Origin: Galeruca laticollis
Lineage: Eukaryota; Arthropoda; Insecta; Coleoptera; Chrysomelidae
Assembly: GCA_963921935.1 (NCBI GenBank)
Contig: OY998184.1
Coordinates: 31,939,256 to 32,003,255, forward strand
Direction: 5' to 3'
Length of the DNA: 64,000 bases
Translations under genes and position numbers: made by a program
Shown here: positions 34,293-45,732 of the stretch, one piece after another
Position numbering within the stretch: position 1 is the first letter of the stretch
Layout of the letters: each line of letters starts with the position of its first letter
The notes under the pieces: model-generated
The model's input: only the letters and a program-made list of their open reading frames with translations
What the model was told of the DNA's origin: nothing
Databases searched by the model: none

Positions 34293-36103
34293 TCAGGTCG
34301 CTGTTTGCGGTTGCGGGTTGGTTTGGTGTCTTCTTCGCCGGTGGAGGGAGTGAGAATTTTGAGGGGTTGTAAGAGGGGTGTTTTTGGTAGAGAGGCTAGG
34401 GAAATCTGCCTTATGGTTTATTTGTTTCGTCCAGGGATTTGATGTAGGTAAGGGAGCGGGGATGTACTTTGTTGGGGTGGGTTTAGTGTTTTGGTTAGCT
34501 GCTCTTCTATCTTCTATCCATATTTTTCTTCCTATAAATTTGGCGCAGATTTCTGCGTTAGCCGGGTGGTCGCCGTTGCAATTAGCGCATCTCGCTGGGG
34601 TGCTTCTTTCTTTTGCGCACTCTGGGGTGAGGTGCTGTACGGCATATTTGAGGCATCTGGGAGCATGACCACAGTTAGAAGTAGCGTGGCCCGACAGTTG
34701 GCAAATCTGGCATTGAATAATTTGTTTCCTTTTTTTCCTGTGCTCCCATTGCACTCTACTGTGTTCGATGATTTAGACATTCTTGTTCTGGAAATCCAGC
34801 GTAATTTTAGAATTGGTGACAACTAGGTACAACGGTCTACCCTTTGTTGTTATTCTAAAGACATCTTTTGTTTCTATTTTGTAGGTGTTTAATAATTCTT
34901 CGTTGATGTCTGCGATCTGAAGTCCCTCCGCGAGACCGCGGAGAACAAAAGCATGAGACTTCTTCTCCCTTCTCGAGTAGGTGTTGAACTGCACCTTTTC
35001 CCTTCAAAGGGTTGATTTTAACTTTTCGAAATCCTCGAAGTCTTTCGTGAAGACAGTCGAGGAATTATTTGTGTATTTTATTTCAAAAGTTTTGCTATTT
35101 TGCTCCTTCAATTTTGTGACCATGTCTTTATGGGCTGAGACATTTCCCTCGATTACAATTGGCGGACATGTAACGTTGTCTTTATTGGCCGGCGTTGGTT
35201 TGTTTCTTTTTAAGTTTGGTTTTTCAATAGTCTCTTCTTCCGAGCTGAGGTCTGCCGCTTTTAATTTTCTGAATCGTGTTTTTTTTTCTTTTTTTCTGAT
35301 TCTCTCTCATTGTTTCGGAGGAATCGGAAAGTGATTCGAATCTGTTTTATACTTCTGTCGTTTGCGACATTCTTGTTTTGCTTAAAGTTTGGCTAAAAGT
35401 CGTGAATTTTTTAGGTTTTTCGTATCCCGGGGGAGTGATTTCACCGGTTTCCATGCGTACTTCTTGGGATGCAGTTTGTATAGCGTTAATATCTTCCAGC
35501 TCCTTATTTTTGCTAATCATGTCCATTTTTCGAGGCACAAGTTTTTTGTTAGATATGCTCTCGTATTGAGAAACCAACTTGTCTGAAGTAGTTTTAGTTT
35601 GATTGACTGGCTTGGTTGTGTACGAGTGCTTTTATTTTGTTTTTTCAGTGTGCTATTTGCGGAATCATCATTTTTGTGTTTTTTCGAATTTTTTTGAGAT
35701 TTAAGCTTCTGTCTGGTGTTGACGTTCTATTTGTAGTTTTTCCCCTACAGATGGGAATTGATAATTCTAAAGTTGGGTCTAGCGTAGAATTCTTTTCTAG
35801 TGTATTTACGTTTTCAGTGTTATCTATACTCTTTTTCTTTTCGTTGTTTCCTATACACTTTTCGCCCTGCGGGCTTCCTATACACTTTTCTACTGACAAG
35901 TGTCCTATACACTTTTCTATTGGTGTGCTTTGTAGACACTTTTCTATTGGCTTTACTAGTTCTATACACTTGTTTAACGTTGTGATATCTATGGTGGCAA
36001 GGCAAGTTTTCGGAATATTTACAATGTTAAGATTTGATTTATGTTGAATAATGTTTTTTCCTTCATCATCCAGGAATACCAACTGGTGATCATTTAAGCT
36101 CAA
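34293..36103 (-). pseudogene. Jockey-like ORF1 (gag) with KCIG repeats
   Basis: The N-terminal block (36103-35645) holds a run of about five short repeats built on EKCIG (see findings), then a basic stretch. Middle blocks include KIETKDVFRITTKGRPLYLV (34994-34773), a conserved part of Jockey-type gag. The C-terminal block (34754-34293) has zinc knuckles CQICQLSGHATSNC, a second CLK..H..EC with one cysteine changed, and CANCNGDHPANAEIC. ORF1 binds LINE RNA. Frames change at least four times. Confidence 0.8.
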
Positions 36104-36540
36104 GTGTTTTGTTTTTAATTCTTTTTAACTCCTCGGAGTATTTTGAGTTAGGACTGTCAGAAGAATCGGTGATGGTTCGTAGTTCTTCTTTTGCGGAATT
36201 GGACTTGCCAGTATTTTTCCATTCGCTTTTTTTGACTGTTTTTTTTTCAAATTTACGTTTTTGTGTGTGTCTGAGTAAGATTATGACTTTTTATAATTTT
36301 AGGTTTTAACGTACCTTTCTTCATTGTTTTTCTTTGGGAGGTTTTTACTGTAACTAACTGATTTGACTTATTTTTAACTGTTTTATCACTTTTTAAGTTA
36401 TCGTTCATAAAAATGTCTGGTTTCACACTATTTAATTTTTGGATTTTCTCCCTGTGTCTTTGGGTGTACTCGGTGGGATACGGAGTAACCGTAATTGAGG
36501 GTGAGGGTAGCGGGGATAAATCTATGAGTATAACTCAATA

Positions 36541-37881
36541 GATTTCCTTTGAACAAAAAACTTCCACTTTTGACGATTTTATAATATAATAATAATGACT
36601 ATTTTTCCAATGTATAAAAATTCTACAATTGCGCTTGAATGTTTGCATGGAAGTGGAGTGGTGATAGTGATTCAATGGATGACACACAAAAGGAAACTTG
36701 AACTTAAATGTAGCTGCTACAATATTACGAAATGAAATATTAAAATTTCATTATAGTGACACATAGTATCTTCCTACATCGAACATTCTTGATAATATAA
36801 TTTCTTCAATTCCACCACCATTAACTTCTTTTTTTTGTAATCTGCTATGCAAAAATGTAACAAATAGATTTCACAGATAAATTTTGAATTTATAAAAGAA
36901 AAATCAAAATAATAAGAAAAAAAATTCATGCCATAAAGTAGCTTGAATTGGATATTGAAAATTTGAAATTGTTATAATTTTGTTATAAACAAATTTCTAA
37001 GGAAATTCTCTGACATAAAATTTCACGGTCCGCTGAGTAATTACAAATTGTTTTGTTTTTCAAATATGTCAATTTTTTCAATAGTTATCATTTTTTTAAG
37101 TTTAAATGATCATCCTATACCTTTTATCCACCCTAATGTCACTTGGGGCAAAAATAATACAGACCATTTCAGTGTAAAATTGAAAGCTCTACAACTTTTG
37201 CGTAATTTTAAACAGAACCTCATGTATATTTCGTTTGTAGACACTTCAAAGTAAATTATGTCAAAAAGGTTTCCGCTTAAAAGTTTGATTTAATCTACTT
37301 CCTTCTTGGACAATTTGTTAAGTATTAAAATGATAAAAGTAGGATATTATTTATTTATTGTTAGTTAAGATATTAAACTCCAAATTCAGGTGATATTACG
37401 TGTTGTTTCCGTTGAAAAATTAAGAGATATTAAAATTATCTTACTATAGATATCAAGTCAAATGGATTTCGAAAGGTAGAATTGGTCTGCATCGTTATTT
37501 CAGTATTACATGATTACATGAAACTGGTATTCTCATCATATCAGTGAATGTCTGACAATACATTATTTAGAATGAACCAAATAATACCATAATGCTGCTA
37601 TTATAATTCAATCAGTCGTTTGAAGTGGAACACTGTATTCAAGTTAATACTGAGCACATTAAATACAAAATTTGTTAAAGTGAATAATTTTGATCCACTT
37701 TCTTCAGTTTTTAAATAATGTTCTGAAAATTCAAAAGTATACTGTTGTCTCTTCTTGCCGTACACTACCATCGTACTTTTCCACCGGTATCTGGTTATAT
37801 TTAATGCCGAATCAACTAAAATTATACAGTGTAACGACAAAAACTCATAAACATCAATCGTTTCTCAGTTTTCAATTATTA
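36541..37881. other. Spacer containing the inverted repeat copy
   Basis: No gene. It includes the second copy of the dispersed repeat at 36875-37310. The remainder, including 37320-37880, is AT-rich with no recognised element. Confidence 0.5.
36875..37310 (-). repeat. Dispersed repeat, copy 2 (inverted)
   Basis: The reverse complement matches 28213-28650 over nearly its whole length: GTAGATTAAATCAAA, AAGTGACATTAGGGTGGATA and TGTAATTACTCAGCG appear in the same order and spacing. Similarity stops abruptly beyond 37310, so the host exon is not part of the duplicated unit. Confidence 0.8.
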
Positions 37882-38329
37882 GGGGAGAGTGGGTGAAGAT
37901 GACGCACATAAGGGAAAAAGCCCAGAGTTTCTATATTTTTTGAATAAATGAGTTTGAACTTCTTCACTACATTATTGGAAGGGTTATAGATGACTATTTA
38001 CTGCACAATGATTTTTAAATATCAAGGCAAAAAAATTATGATTTTATTTTCTTAGTGTCGATGCGTCATCTTTGCATAGGTGGAAGGATAAGATGACGCA
38101 CTTTAAGGTTTTGGTAAATACTGCAATTAAACAGCTAAAAATTGAAATTAAAAAATGAAAAACGTAAATTAATCAAAAGCGAATTTATTATAGAGTTTTC
38201 CGTAAAAAAAAAACAAAAAATAGTTTCCTGAAAAATATGAAAAACAGTTCAAGAACGAAAACAGCACAGCAAACGCTGAGTTCTAACTCTTATTATTATG
38301 ATAAATACATAAAAAATATTTTTTTTCTT

Positions 38330-40285
38330 TTAAGAGCAAAAGTCACATACAAATCCTTCAGGGGAATCCTTGCCACTACATTCTTTATGGGCCCAAAAAC
38401 CACAAACGGTGCACCTGTACGACAGTTCTCTATTTTTGCCAGAATCAGCACAATAAAGACATTTATCATATTCCGACACATCACACATGTCGTCCAACTC
38501 GTCGTCATCACACAAGTTTTTTTCATCAAGATCACTGTTTGATTCACTGTCACTGTCAATATTATTCGCTTTTCTTTTAAATACTCTTTTATTCACCACT
38601 CTAGCTTTCTTTGTTTTTTCTTTTGAATTCTTTTTTGCCACTTGTCTCTTTACTGAAGCCACTGCCTTTTCATTTCTTTTTCTGTGCTTTTCTTCTAACT
38701 CGTCTTTAAATGGCGTGCTGGTCAATATTTCCGAATGCTGCTTTTCGCGCACGTTCTTGCGTGGCAGGACATCTTTGGATTTTGGAATTGGTAAAAGTTT
38801 AATAATAGATGTTTCATTTTCAGAGGCTTTCAGTTGCTGTGAATTCGGCGTAAAATACAAGTCCTGGTTTTGTTCGTCCAGAATTGCCTGGCGGCTTGTA
38901 GATGGTCGGGGTGAAGGCGGGTGCACTTGAGCAGGAGTTTTCTCTTCATATTTTATGGGTGTGGAAGGTGAGCTTATTTCTAGCATAGCATGATCAATTA
39001 GGTTTTCTGCTGGTGCAAAGTCATTTTCGTCAAATTTCTCGGAATTAAGGGGACAAATACCAGCTGCCAAGAATCCGGATACCCCCTTTTCCATATTTGC
39101 AACCTGTTCATAAGCCAGTTTAAAAACTTCTGCTATGTCATATGGCGTTGGTTTGTTTTCTTTTTCGCCATCCATAATTTTTCTTTAATGAAAAAGATTG
39201 CATTGCTTGCTGTATGAATTTTTAAGGGGACCAAATAATGTTAAATCCAACGGTTGCAATTTATGAGACGTGTGAGGGGGGATGCTGACCATAACGATTC
39301 CGTGATCTTTGCAAAACTCATATATTGGTAACGAAATGTGGCTACAGTGATTATCCAAAATCAGCAAAATGGGATTTTCAACAGAAGAACAAACTTTTGA
39401 CTGAAAATGTTTAAGCCACATCATAAAAATTGTATCATTGCTCCAGCCATTTTTACTGCAAGTATAGACTGACTCAGATTGACCATTCTTTTCTAGTTGA
39501 GGACTCATACGTAACCTGGGGAAAATAAACAGTGGGGGCACAAAACACCCCGTGGCACTCATAGCACAAATAACAGTAATATTCTTTCCGCGTTCCGACG
39601 AAGCAATGGTACCCAACTGTTTTACGCCGGTTGGGGCTAATCTTTTGCTGATTTCTTTTGGGGTTGTTGAGCAGTCTGTCTCATCAACATTGTATATTCC
39701 ATCCGGACCAAATTTATATTTCGTCAGCCCTTCTTTCAAGTTTGAGAAAAATTTACTAACTTCGACTTTATTGAATGCAGATATTCGGTTGACACTGGTT
39801 GATTCAGGCTTTCTTAAAGAAAGATCGGGATTTCTTTTTAAAAAATTTCTAAACCAATCGGGCCCTGTCATGCCTTGGTCCTTGTTAAAATTATTTTTTA
39901 TATTATTTGCTTCTGCATATTTATAAGCTACTTGTCGCAATTCAGTTGCTGTTATACCGAAGAAAAGCTTAGCCATTTTTTTAACGTGTTCAGCTAGTTC
40001 TCGTTCTTGGGTCCTGGAGAATATTGGTGCTCTTCCTAGTGACTCTGATTTACCTATAAAAAATACTATCAATATGTATCATTCAAACCTACAGGGAATC
40101 CACGCTTTCTTACTGTGATTAATGTTTCTTTTTATTTTGAGATGTCTCCTTAAAGTGGCTTCATGTATATCAAACTCTCTTGCCGCTGCACGAATTTTAC
40201 TCCCTTTTCCAATAGAATCAAGGGCAGAAATCAGTTTCTCTTTGGTATAGGGTCTTCTTTCAGTTTTTCTTTTATATTTACCCAT
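38330..40285 (-). pseudogene. Pogo-like IV transposase with PHD-like C-terminus
   Basis: Exon 1 (40285 to 40093) starts MGKYKRKTERRPYTKEKLIS and forms a psq HTH (IRAAAREFDIHEATLRRHL). A very short intron (40054-40092, GTAGGT..TATAG) joins WIPC to KSESLGRAPIFSRTQERE. CENPB-type domain: MTGPDWFRNFLKRNPDLSLR. The catalytic core is complete: YNVDETDCST, LLILDNHCSHIS and HKLQPLDLTLFGPLK (D, D, D). One in-frame TAA at 39185-39187 interrupts the frame; the same frame continues with YDIAEVFKLAYEQVANMEKG, a basic linker, an acidic patch and a C-terminal CLYCADSG...CTVCGFWAHKEC...CDFC finger of PHD type. About 640 residues in all with a single nonsense codon. The protein would bind and cut the element ends. 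Confidence 0.85.
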
Positions 40286-40419
40286 CTGAAAAAATAATAA
40301 TTTATTACATGGCTAATAGTCGTTATATGTTTAAAATGCAAAGATGACGCAAAGTAGAAAAGTGCGTCATCTTAGCCGATCAAATATGCGTCATCTTTGC
40401 CCAAATAGCGCCATCATAT

Positions 40420-42540
40420 AATAAATATTGAAAAAACAAAAAATATAGATGTTGGAGATCAAAAACTTCGTTCATACAATAAGAATGCAATTGAGGATTG
40501 TACGACATAAGCACAATAATATTGTAATAAAATACGAATACCTAAAAGATAATTTTATGGTAGAAAATTTCAGAACACACGGTAAAACATATTTTATTTT
40601 CCATTTAATAATAACTGGAACGCGACACACATAATGTTTAATAAAACAACTACTTAGCCAAAACAGAATAAGAGAAATAAAAAACATCTTACTGGGTCAA
40701 AGCGAAATAATTGTTTTGAATACAATTATTTGAATAACAAAAACTAACACGATTCAAAAAACAAAAGCTGTTTTTTGCAACTCGACGAAAACCCCAAAAC
40801 CGAAGTCGGGGGAAAACAAAAAAAAGAGTGTACACAGACCAGCAGCGGCAGTGAGTGTGTACCGGGGGTCGATCACGCGAAGAGAAAGGTTTTTCCCCTG
40901 CCACGGTGAACGGTACTAGTGTTTTTTTTAGTGTTAGCGGTACGAGTGGTAAAACTTACCCTCTACGCTGATTGCCTTCCGACATAGCACGATTCCGTTT
41001 ATTGGCACGACACGCGGTGAACAAGCAGATAGTGAGAAAATTTAAGAAAATTCCCGGCGAGACGGAGGACGTTTATCAAGCAGTAAGTTTTTGAATTGAA
41101 TTCAGATTGGGATAATTTTTTACTAGTGATATATTTACTCGTTATTGGTTGAGCTGGATCCTGAACTTGGGTGTATAGGTCAATTGCTGTATACAAGGTG
41201 TAGCGATAGCAAATATATTTATTAGATTTTTTTTGTTTGATTGTTGATTTTTTCAAAGAGACGGGACATAGCGGTTCACTCTTCAGATTGAGTTTATCGT
41301 CCTGACAAATATATAATTTACCGTGTGTACTGGAATAATTTAGATTTTGCCGAGAGGTCGGAGCGTATGTTTTCCATATTTTCGCGGGTTTCAGCGGAAT
41401 TGCGCTGATAAGTCAATCTATTGTAGAGAAATATTGTTATCAGTCTTTTGTTCAGCCGTAAATTATAAATTAAAACTCTTTCTTATTTTGCCAGCGTAAA
41501 CGCATAAATTTTTCGTAGGTAATTATATTACTGGGGACTTTCGCAACTTGGAACGCCAGTGTCGATAAATAATTTAAATTGTTTTACTTAGCTCATCAGA
41601 ATTTTTCTTCATAGAACAAAAATTTCACTTTCGTTCCCTGAAGGTCAATGACGACCGGAACGACGTAAATGGATCATTGTTGCATATAAAGGTATTTACA
41701 CGTAATAGTTATTTATTTTTTCTCGACACCGGAGAATAGAAGGATTGAGAAACGAATATATAAAACATACGCCTTTCACGCATTTTTTTTGAATAACAAG
41801 ACCAAGCCGATAGAAGGGCTAGTTTTGCCGCACTACCGGACAAACGAGAATTCTGTTCATACATTTGATTTTGTTTTTATAATTGCAGTATATACAGCAG
41901 TAGGTTTGATAATAAACCAATTTTAGATAAATATGTATAGGTAGAGTTACACCAGGGAATTGGGATTAATTTAATCATACGTAATTGTAATTTAATTTTA
42001 AATATATATGTATAGCTGTATAGGAGGATTTGGAGAGATTATTTTATTATATATATTTTTTGTATAACGTGGAGGTTCTACCGCGCACGGGAAGCAGAAT
42101 TTGGTGATAGATTTTATCAGAGTGGTGACAGCAGATTTAATTAGGGGTATACAAGTTATAAAACTTTGATTTATATTTAAAATACAACGAAGTATAGAGT
42201 TACTATTTCGTTACACTGATGACAGTTATTTAACTTACACTTTAAGTTAGACATTATTACACTGGTGACAACGGTTTGCGAACCATTCTCAAATTTAAAC
42301 AAAACCACCCAGGGAGGGTGAGTTATTAGAATATATTATATTAAAAAATGGACTTACCACGTGTTTTTGCGAGAACTACTCCTTATAACACTACACGTGA
42401 CTATCACTTTGAGGGCTACTGAATGACTAAAAGTCTAGTGGGCGCGTTTCCGCTTATAGTGGCGTTCTTGTAAACGAATTAACTTCGCGCCAAAATTTAA
42501 ATCTTAAATGAAAACCGTATAAGTAAGTGGATATAGCAAT
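40420..42540. other. 2.1 kb non-coding segment within pogo-like IV
   Basis: No open frame of note. Between 42100 and 42280 the phrase TGGTGACA or TGATGACA occurs several times (42102, 42123, 42216, 42263), twice preceded by TTACAC. This recalls leader sequences of insect LTR elements, but no LTR pair was found. Confidence 0.4.
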
Positions 42541-42936
42541 GCGTCATCTTTTCGACTGCGTCATCTTAACCAACTCTCCCCTATATCTCATATTCGGTTA
42601 CGAATAGCATTTGATCCAAGCATGTTTTCTTTAATCATCTTATTTTCTAAACTGCGGCTGTTGTCTGTGTCACTGTTGTCTATGCCACTGTCTATGAACT
42701 ACTGGAAAATGTTAAACACCTATGTGATTGCGGAATACGTGGACCAAAAATTTGTGCTTTCTTTTGGGTTTTCCACTTGATGAATGTTTTTCTTGTTGTG
42801 ACGTTATTTATTTTCTCTGCTATGTTTCTTGGTTACATAAATATCTATGTACAATTGTTTTTAAAATAAAAGTAAACAAACAGTTCGTTAATATTTTCTA
42901 TCAGTAAAAACTACAAAATTCTATCAGATTCCATCA

Positions 42937-42950
42937 GGCTATGTACCCAG
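42937..42950 (+). promoter_or_regulatory. Copia primer-binding site
   Basis: GGCTATGTACCCAG directly after the LTR end CCATCA. It resembles the known copia site that pairs with an internal part of initiator tRNA-Met. Recognition is from memory. Confidence 0.6.
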
Positions 42951-43038
42951 GACCGCTGAAACAATAATAGAAGTATGCGATAACTAATCCGTTTTATTTT
43001 CCGTACCTGCGAAATTTTTTTTTTAAAATAACGTCAAA

Positions 43039-43640
43039 ATGGAAAATTCAATACTTCCGCAAGTAGGGAGATTAAAAAGCAGAGAAAATTACAATGTGGA
43101 AAATATTTGGAGCATGAAGATGTATGCTCGTGTATTCAAGCAGACAGAGACAGTGTAGTTGATAAAATGAAAGACACCAAAACAAGAACCAAGATAATTT
43201 TAACTGTTGATCCCATCAATTATATACATATACAAGGCACAAAAAGTGCCAAAGAAGCTTGGGAAAGACTTTAAAATCTATTTGAGGAGTCCGGTTTGAC
43301 AAGGCTGGTCTTTTCCGGAATTTAGTAACGACTCAACTCGAAAATTGTGCTTCCGTTGATGAATACGGGACTATAATCATCACAACTGCTTACAGATTAA
43401 ACTCTCTACAGTTCGAAGTGAAAGATGAATGGATTGGATATCTACTATTTCCAGGTCTACCAAATGAATATAAGCCAATGATAATGGGATTGGAGAGTTC
43501 CGGTGTTCCCATCAAGTCGGATTCAGTGAAAACGAAGTTATGGCAGGATGTAGAGTTAACTGATTCTTACAAAACTGGAGAAGCTGAAACTGCTCATTAT
43601 TCGAATAGAATGAATAAATGAAAGGGGTCACAATGCTATT
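43039..43640 (+). pseudogene. Copia-like gag
   Basis: ATG at 43039 starts MENSILPQVGRLKSRENYNV. After a frameshift it continues DKMKDTKTRTKIILTVDPIN and YIHIQGTKSAKEAWERL, then ESGLTRLVFSGNLVTTQLEN and the open frame DEWIGYLLFPGLPNEYKPMI up to about 43620. This is the UBN2-type gag of copia elements. Two shifts and a stop break it. The zinc-knuckle that should follow is split by the gypsy insertion: a CLICK remnant lies at about 50590-50606, on the far side. Confidence 0.75.
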
Positions 43641-43834
43641 CTTAAAACAAATATGGTATATTGTATATCTGACTATTACTATAATAACGGTAGAGTAATT
43701 TTAGCTACAACCGACAGACTGGCTGTCGGATATCAGAAAAAAGTATTCTGTATTGTTCTGTATGTAATGAAATTATCACGTGGTCCAACAGTAACAAATT
43801 TCTATAATCTGTTAAAAACTAAGTCTGCTTTGAT

Positions 43835-44699
43835 TTGGCCATGGCATTAATAGGTTCAATTGAGGCATTGAAGCCTGAAGAGTCCGATATAAACTCCTAC
43901 TTAAAACGTATGGAGCAATTATTTATATGTAATGAGGTACCAGAAAAGAGGCAGGTACCCCTATTTCTGACTCTGGTTGGTGGAGAAGCTTTTGACGTAT
44001 TGAAAGATTTGCTATCGCCGGCATTGCCCACCTCAACGACTTTTACGCAGATAAAACACTCCTTGACATCTCACTATAGTTCGAAGATGGTGATAGCAGA
44101 TAGGTACAGATTCTACAATTGTGTGCAAGATAGTGGAGAAGGCCTAATAGCTTTCGTAGAAAAGCTGAAGAAATTGTCAAAAAATTGCCAGTTTGGAGCT
44201 TTTCTTCAAGAAGCGCTCAGAGACAAATTCATCTGTGGGCTTAAGTTTAAAGCTATAAGGAGGAAGTTATTAACCGAAGAAAACCTAACATACGAGAATG
44301 TTTGTAAAACGGGGCTAAGTATGGAACTGGCAGAGAGACAAGCGAAAGCCATGGAACGAGAAATGGTGAATAAAATTAACTGTCTCGACCCTTACTTCGT
44401 GGAATCTACTAATGGTAAATAAAGTTGAAATAGAAGAATGGAAGTCGAAATATATCAATAAAAATGAAGATTGTCTGTCACATTCTAGAGACAATGCGAG
44501 TCAAGCTCAAGCCAGGTTGGATAAAAATAAGGTCACATGTGTCGGAGATGTCTTCGAAATCGTAAGGATCCTACTAAGTGTCCTGCAAAAGCATGGGTCT
44601 GTTTTACATACAAAAGTACAGGACATACCTCCAGCTCACCTTTATGTAAAGGAAGAGTCAACATTCGGGAAAGTGAATAGGAGGAGGAATTTCAAATAA
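43835..44699 (+). pseudogene. Gypsy gag and nucleocapsid
   Basis: An open frame from 43835 to 44422 (start shown is TTG; ATG at 43841) gives a retroviral-type capsid: INSYLKRMEQLFICNEVPEK, LFLTLVGGEAFDVLKDLLSP, FVEKLKKLSKNCQFG, LRDKFICGLKF. After a shift the nucleocapsid reads CRRCLRNRKDPTKCPAKAWV and CFTYKSTGHTS, a pair of degenerate CCHC knuckles (44538-44647). Gag packages the element RNA. Stop at 44420 and a frameshift near 44540. Confidence 0.8.
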
Positions 44700-44713
44700 A
44701 TTGGTGTGATCAA

Positions 44714-45730
44714 GTGGAAGAAGTGCATCAAGTGATAGGAAATTCAGAAGGCGAACCACTAGTGTTAGAGGTATTTGTAGAAAATAAGTTAATTAGATTA
44801 GAAGTCGATACAGGTTCAAATAGCACAATATTACCTTATGAATTGTTTAAAAAATTATTCCCATCTGTAAAACTAGTTAAGGCAAATATTAAATTGAAAA
44901 CCTTATTTGGGCCAGTTAAAGATGATATTTTGCAAGCCAATGTGAATGTTAAGTTCGGGAATATTAGAACCCTATTAAATGTGAAAATTGTTAATTTTAC
45001 ATCTAAGGTTTGTTTACTAGGTAGGTCTTGGTTAAATATATTAGTCCCAGAATGGAAAACATATTTTAATCCTGTACAGGAGATACGTGCGCTAAAAGCA
45101 AAAAATAATGTACTCGGAGATAATTTAATAAAAGATTACAATGAGGTATTTAATAAAAATCAAAGTATTAAGGCATTTGTTGCAAATATTAGAATAAAGG
45201 AAAGGGCCATACCCAAATTTAGTAAATCTCATAGATTACTTTTTGCTCTTAAGGACAAAGTTGAGAAATAAATGATGGATTTCGTAAAAAATGATATTTT
45301 AGAACCTGTAGAGACATCTGATAGTCATATCATAATAATACCAAAAACAACGGGTAAAATTCGTATATGTGGAGATTTCAAAAAGACAATAAATCCGGTA
45401 TTGGAGAATAATTACTACCCTATACCCACTATTGAAGAAATATTTGCCTCGATAGAAGGGGTATGCTGTTTTCAGTCATACATTTAAAAAATGCTTATTC
45501 TTTGTTAAAGGTAGGAGAGGACAGTAAACGTTTTTTTGACAGTAAATACACCTATTGGTCTATATAGGTACAAAAGACTGACTTTCGGAATGAAATCCGT
45601 ACCTCACATTTTCCAGTCAGTAATTGACCAAATTTTTAAAGATATACATGGCGTACATTGTTACTTCGATGACTGTCTAGTCTCGGCAAAGTCAGAAGCG
45701 GAAATGCACAATAAACTGAAAATAATTTTA
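44714..45730 (+). pseudogene. Gypsy protease and reverse transcriptase, N-terminal part
   Basis: The protease has the active-site LEVDTGSNSTILP (DTG) and VCLLGRSWLN. The reverse transcriptase follows: PVETSDSHIIIIPKTTGKIR, CGDFKKTINPVLENNYYPIP, TIEEIFASI, then TPIGLYRYKRLTFGMKSVPH and HCYFDDCLVSAKSEAEMHNK. The catalytic YFDD box is intact. Stops at 45269 and 45485 and a shift near 45510 break the frame. The coding text ends at KIIL, where the TA target of the IS630/mariner insertion (45731) begins. Confidence 0.85.
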
Positions 45731-45732
45731 TA

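Larger units (their letters stand above)
31200..36540 (-). mobile_element. Jockey-like LINE, near full length
   Basis: A 5.3 kb minus-strand non-LTR retrotransposon. A gag-like ORF1 with multiple CCHC-type motifs (36103-34293) is followed by an endonuclease/reverse transcriptase ORF2 (34127-31605) and about 400 bp of 3' sequence. This order and the triple-knuckle ORF1 fit the Jockey clade. Both ORFs contain stops and shifts. The 5' limit is estimated from where ORF1-like frames fade. No target duplication was found. Confidence 0.8.
37882..42581 (-). mobile_element. Pogo-like element IV (best preserved)
   Basis: Inverted ends GGGGAGAGT(G/T)GGT(G/T)AAGATG at 37882 and 42581 are flanked by TA on both sides (37880-37881 and 42582-42583). 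The word AGATGACGCA or its complement TGCGTCATCT occurs about eight times, at both ends and also at 40340-40400, a strong subterminal-repeat signature. The transposase lies at 38330-40285 on the minus strand. The segment 40420-42530 has no pogo features and may be a later insertion, because the end-like repeats already appear just upstream of the transposase start. Confidence 0.88.

Noticed and set aside
36875..37310. Pseudogene of the host exon 2
   Set aside because: The similarity begins only after the stop codon of the host gene. None of the coding part is repeated.
38487..38930. Plus-strand Ser/Phe-rich frame
   Set aside because: Antisense of the pogo-like IV C-terminal linker.
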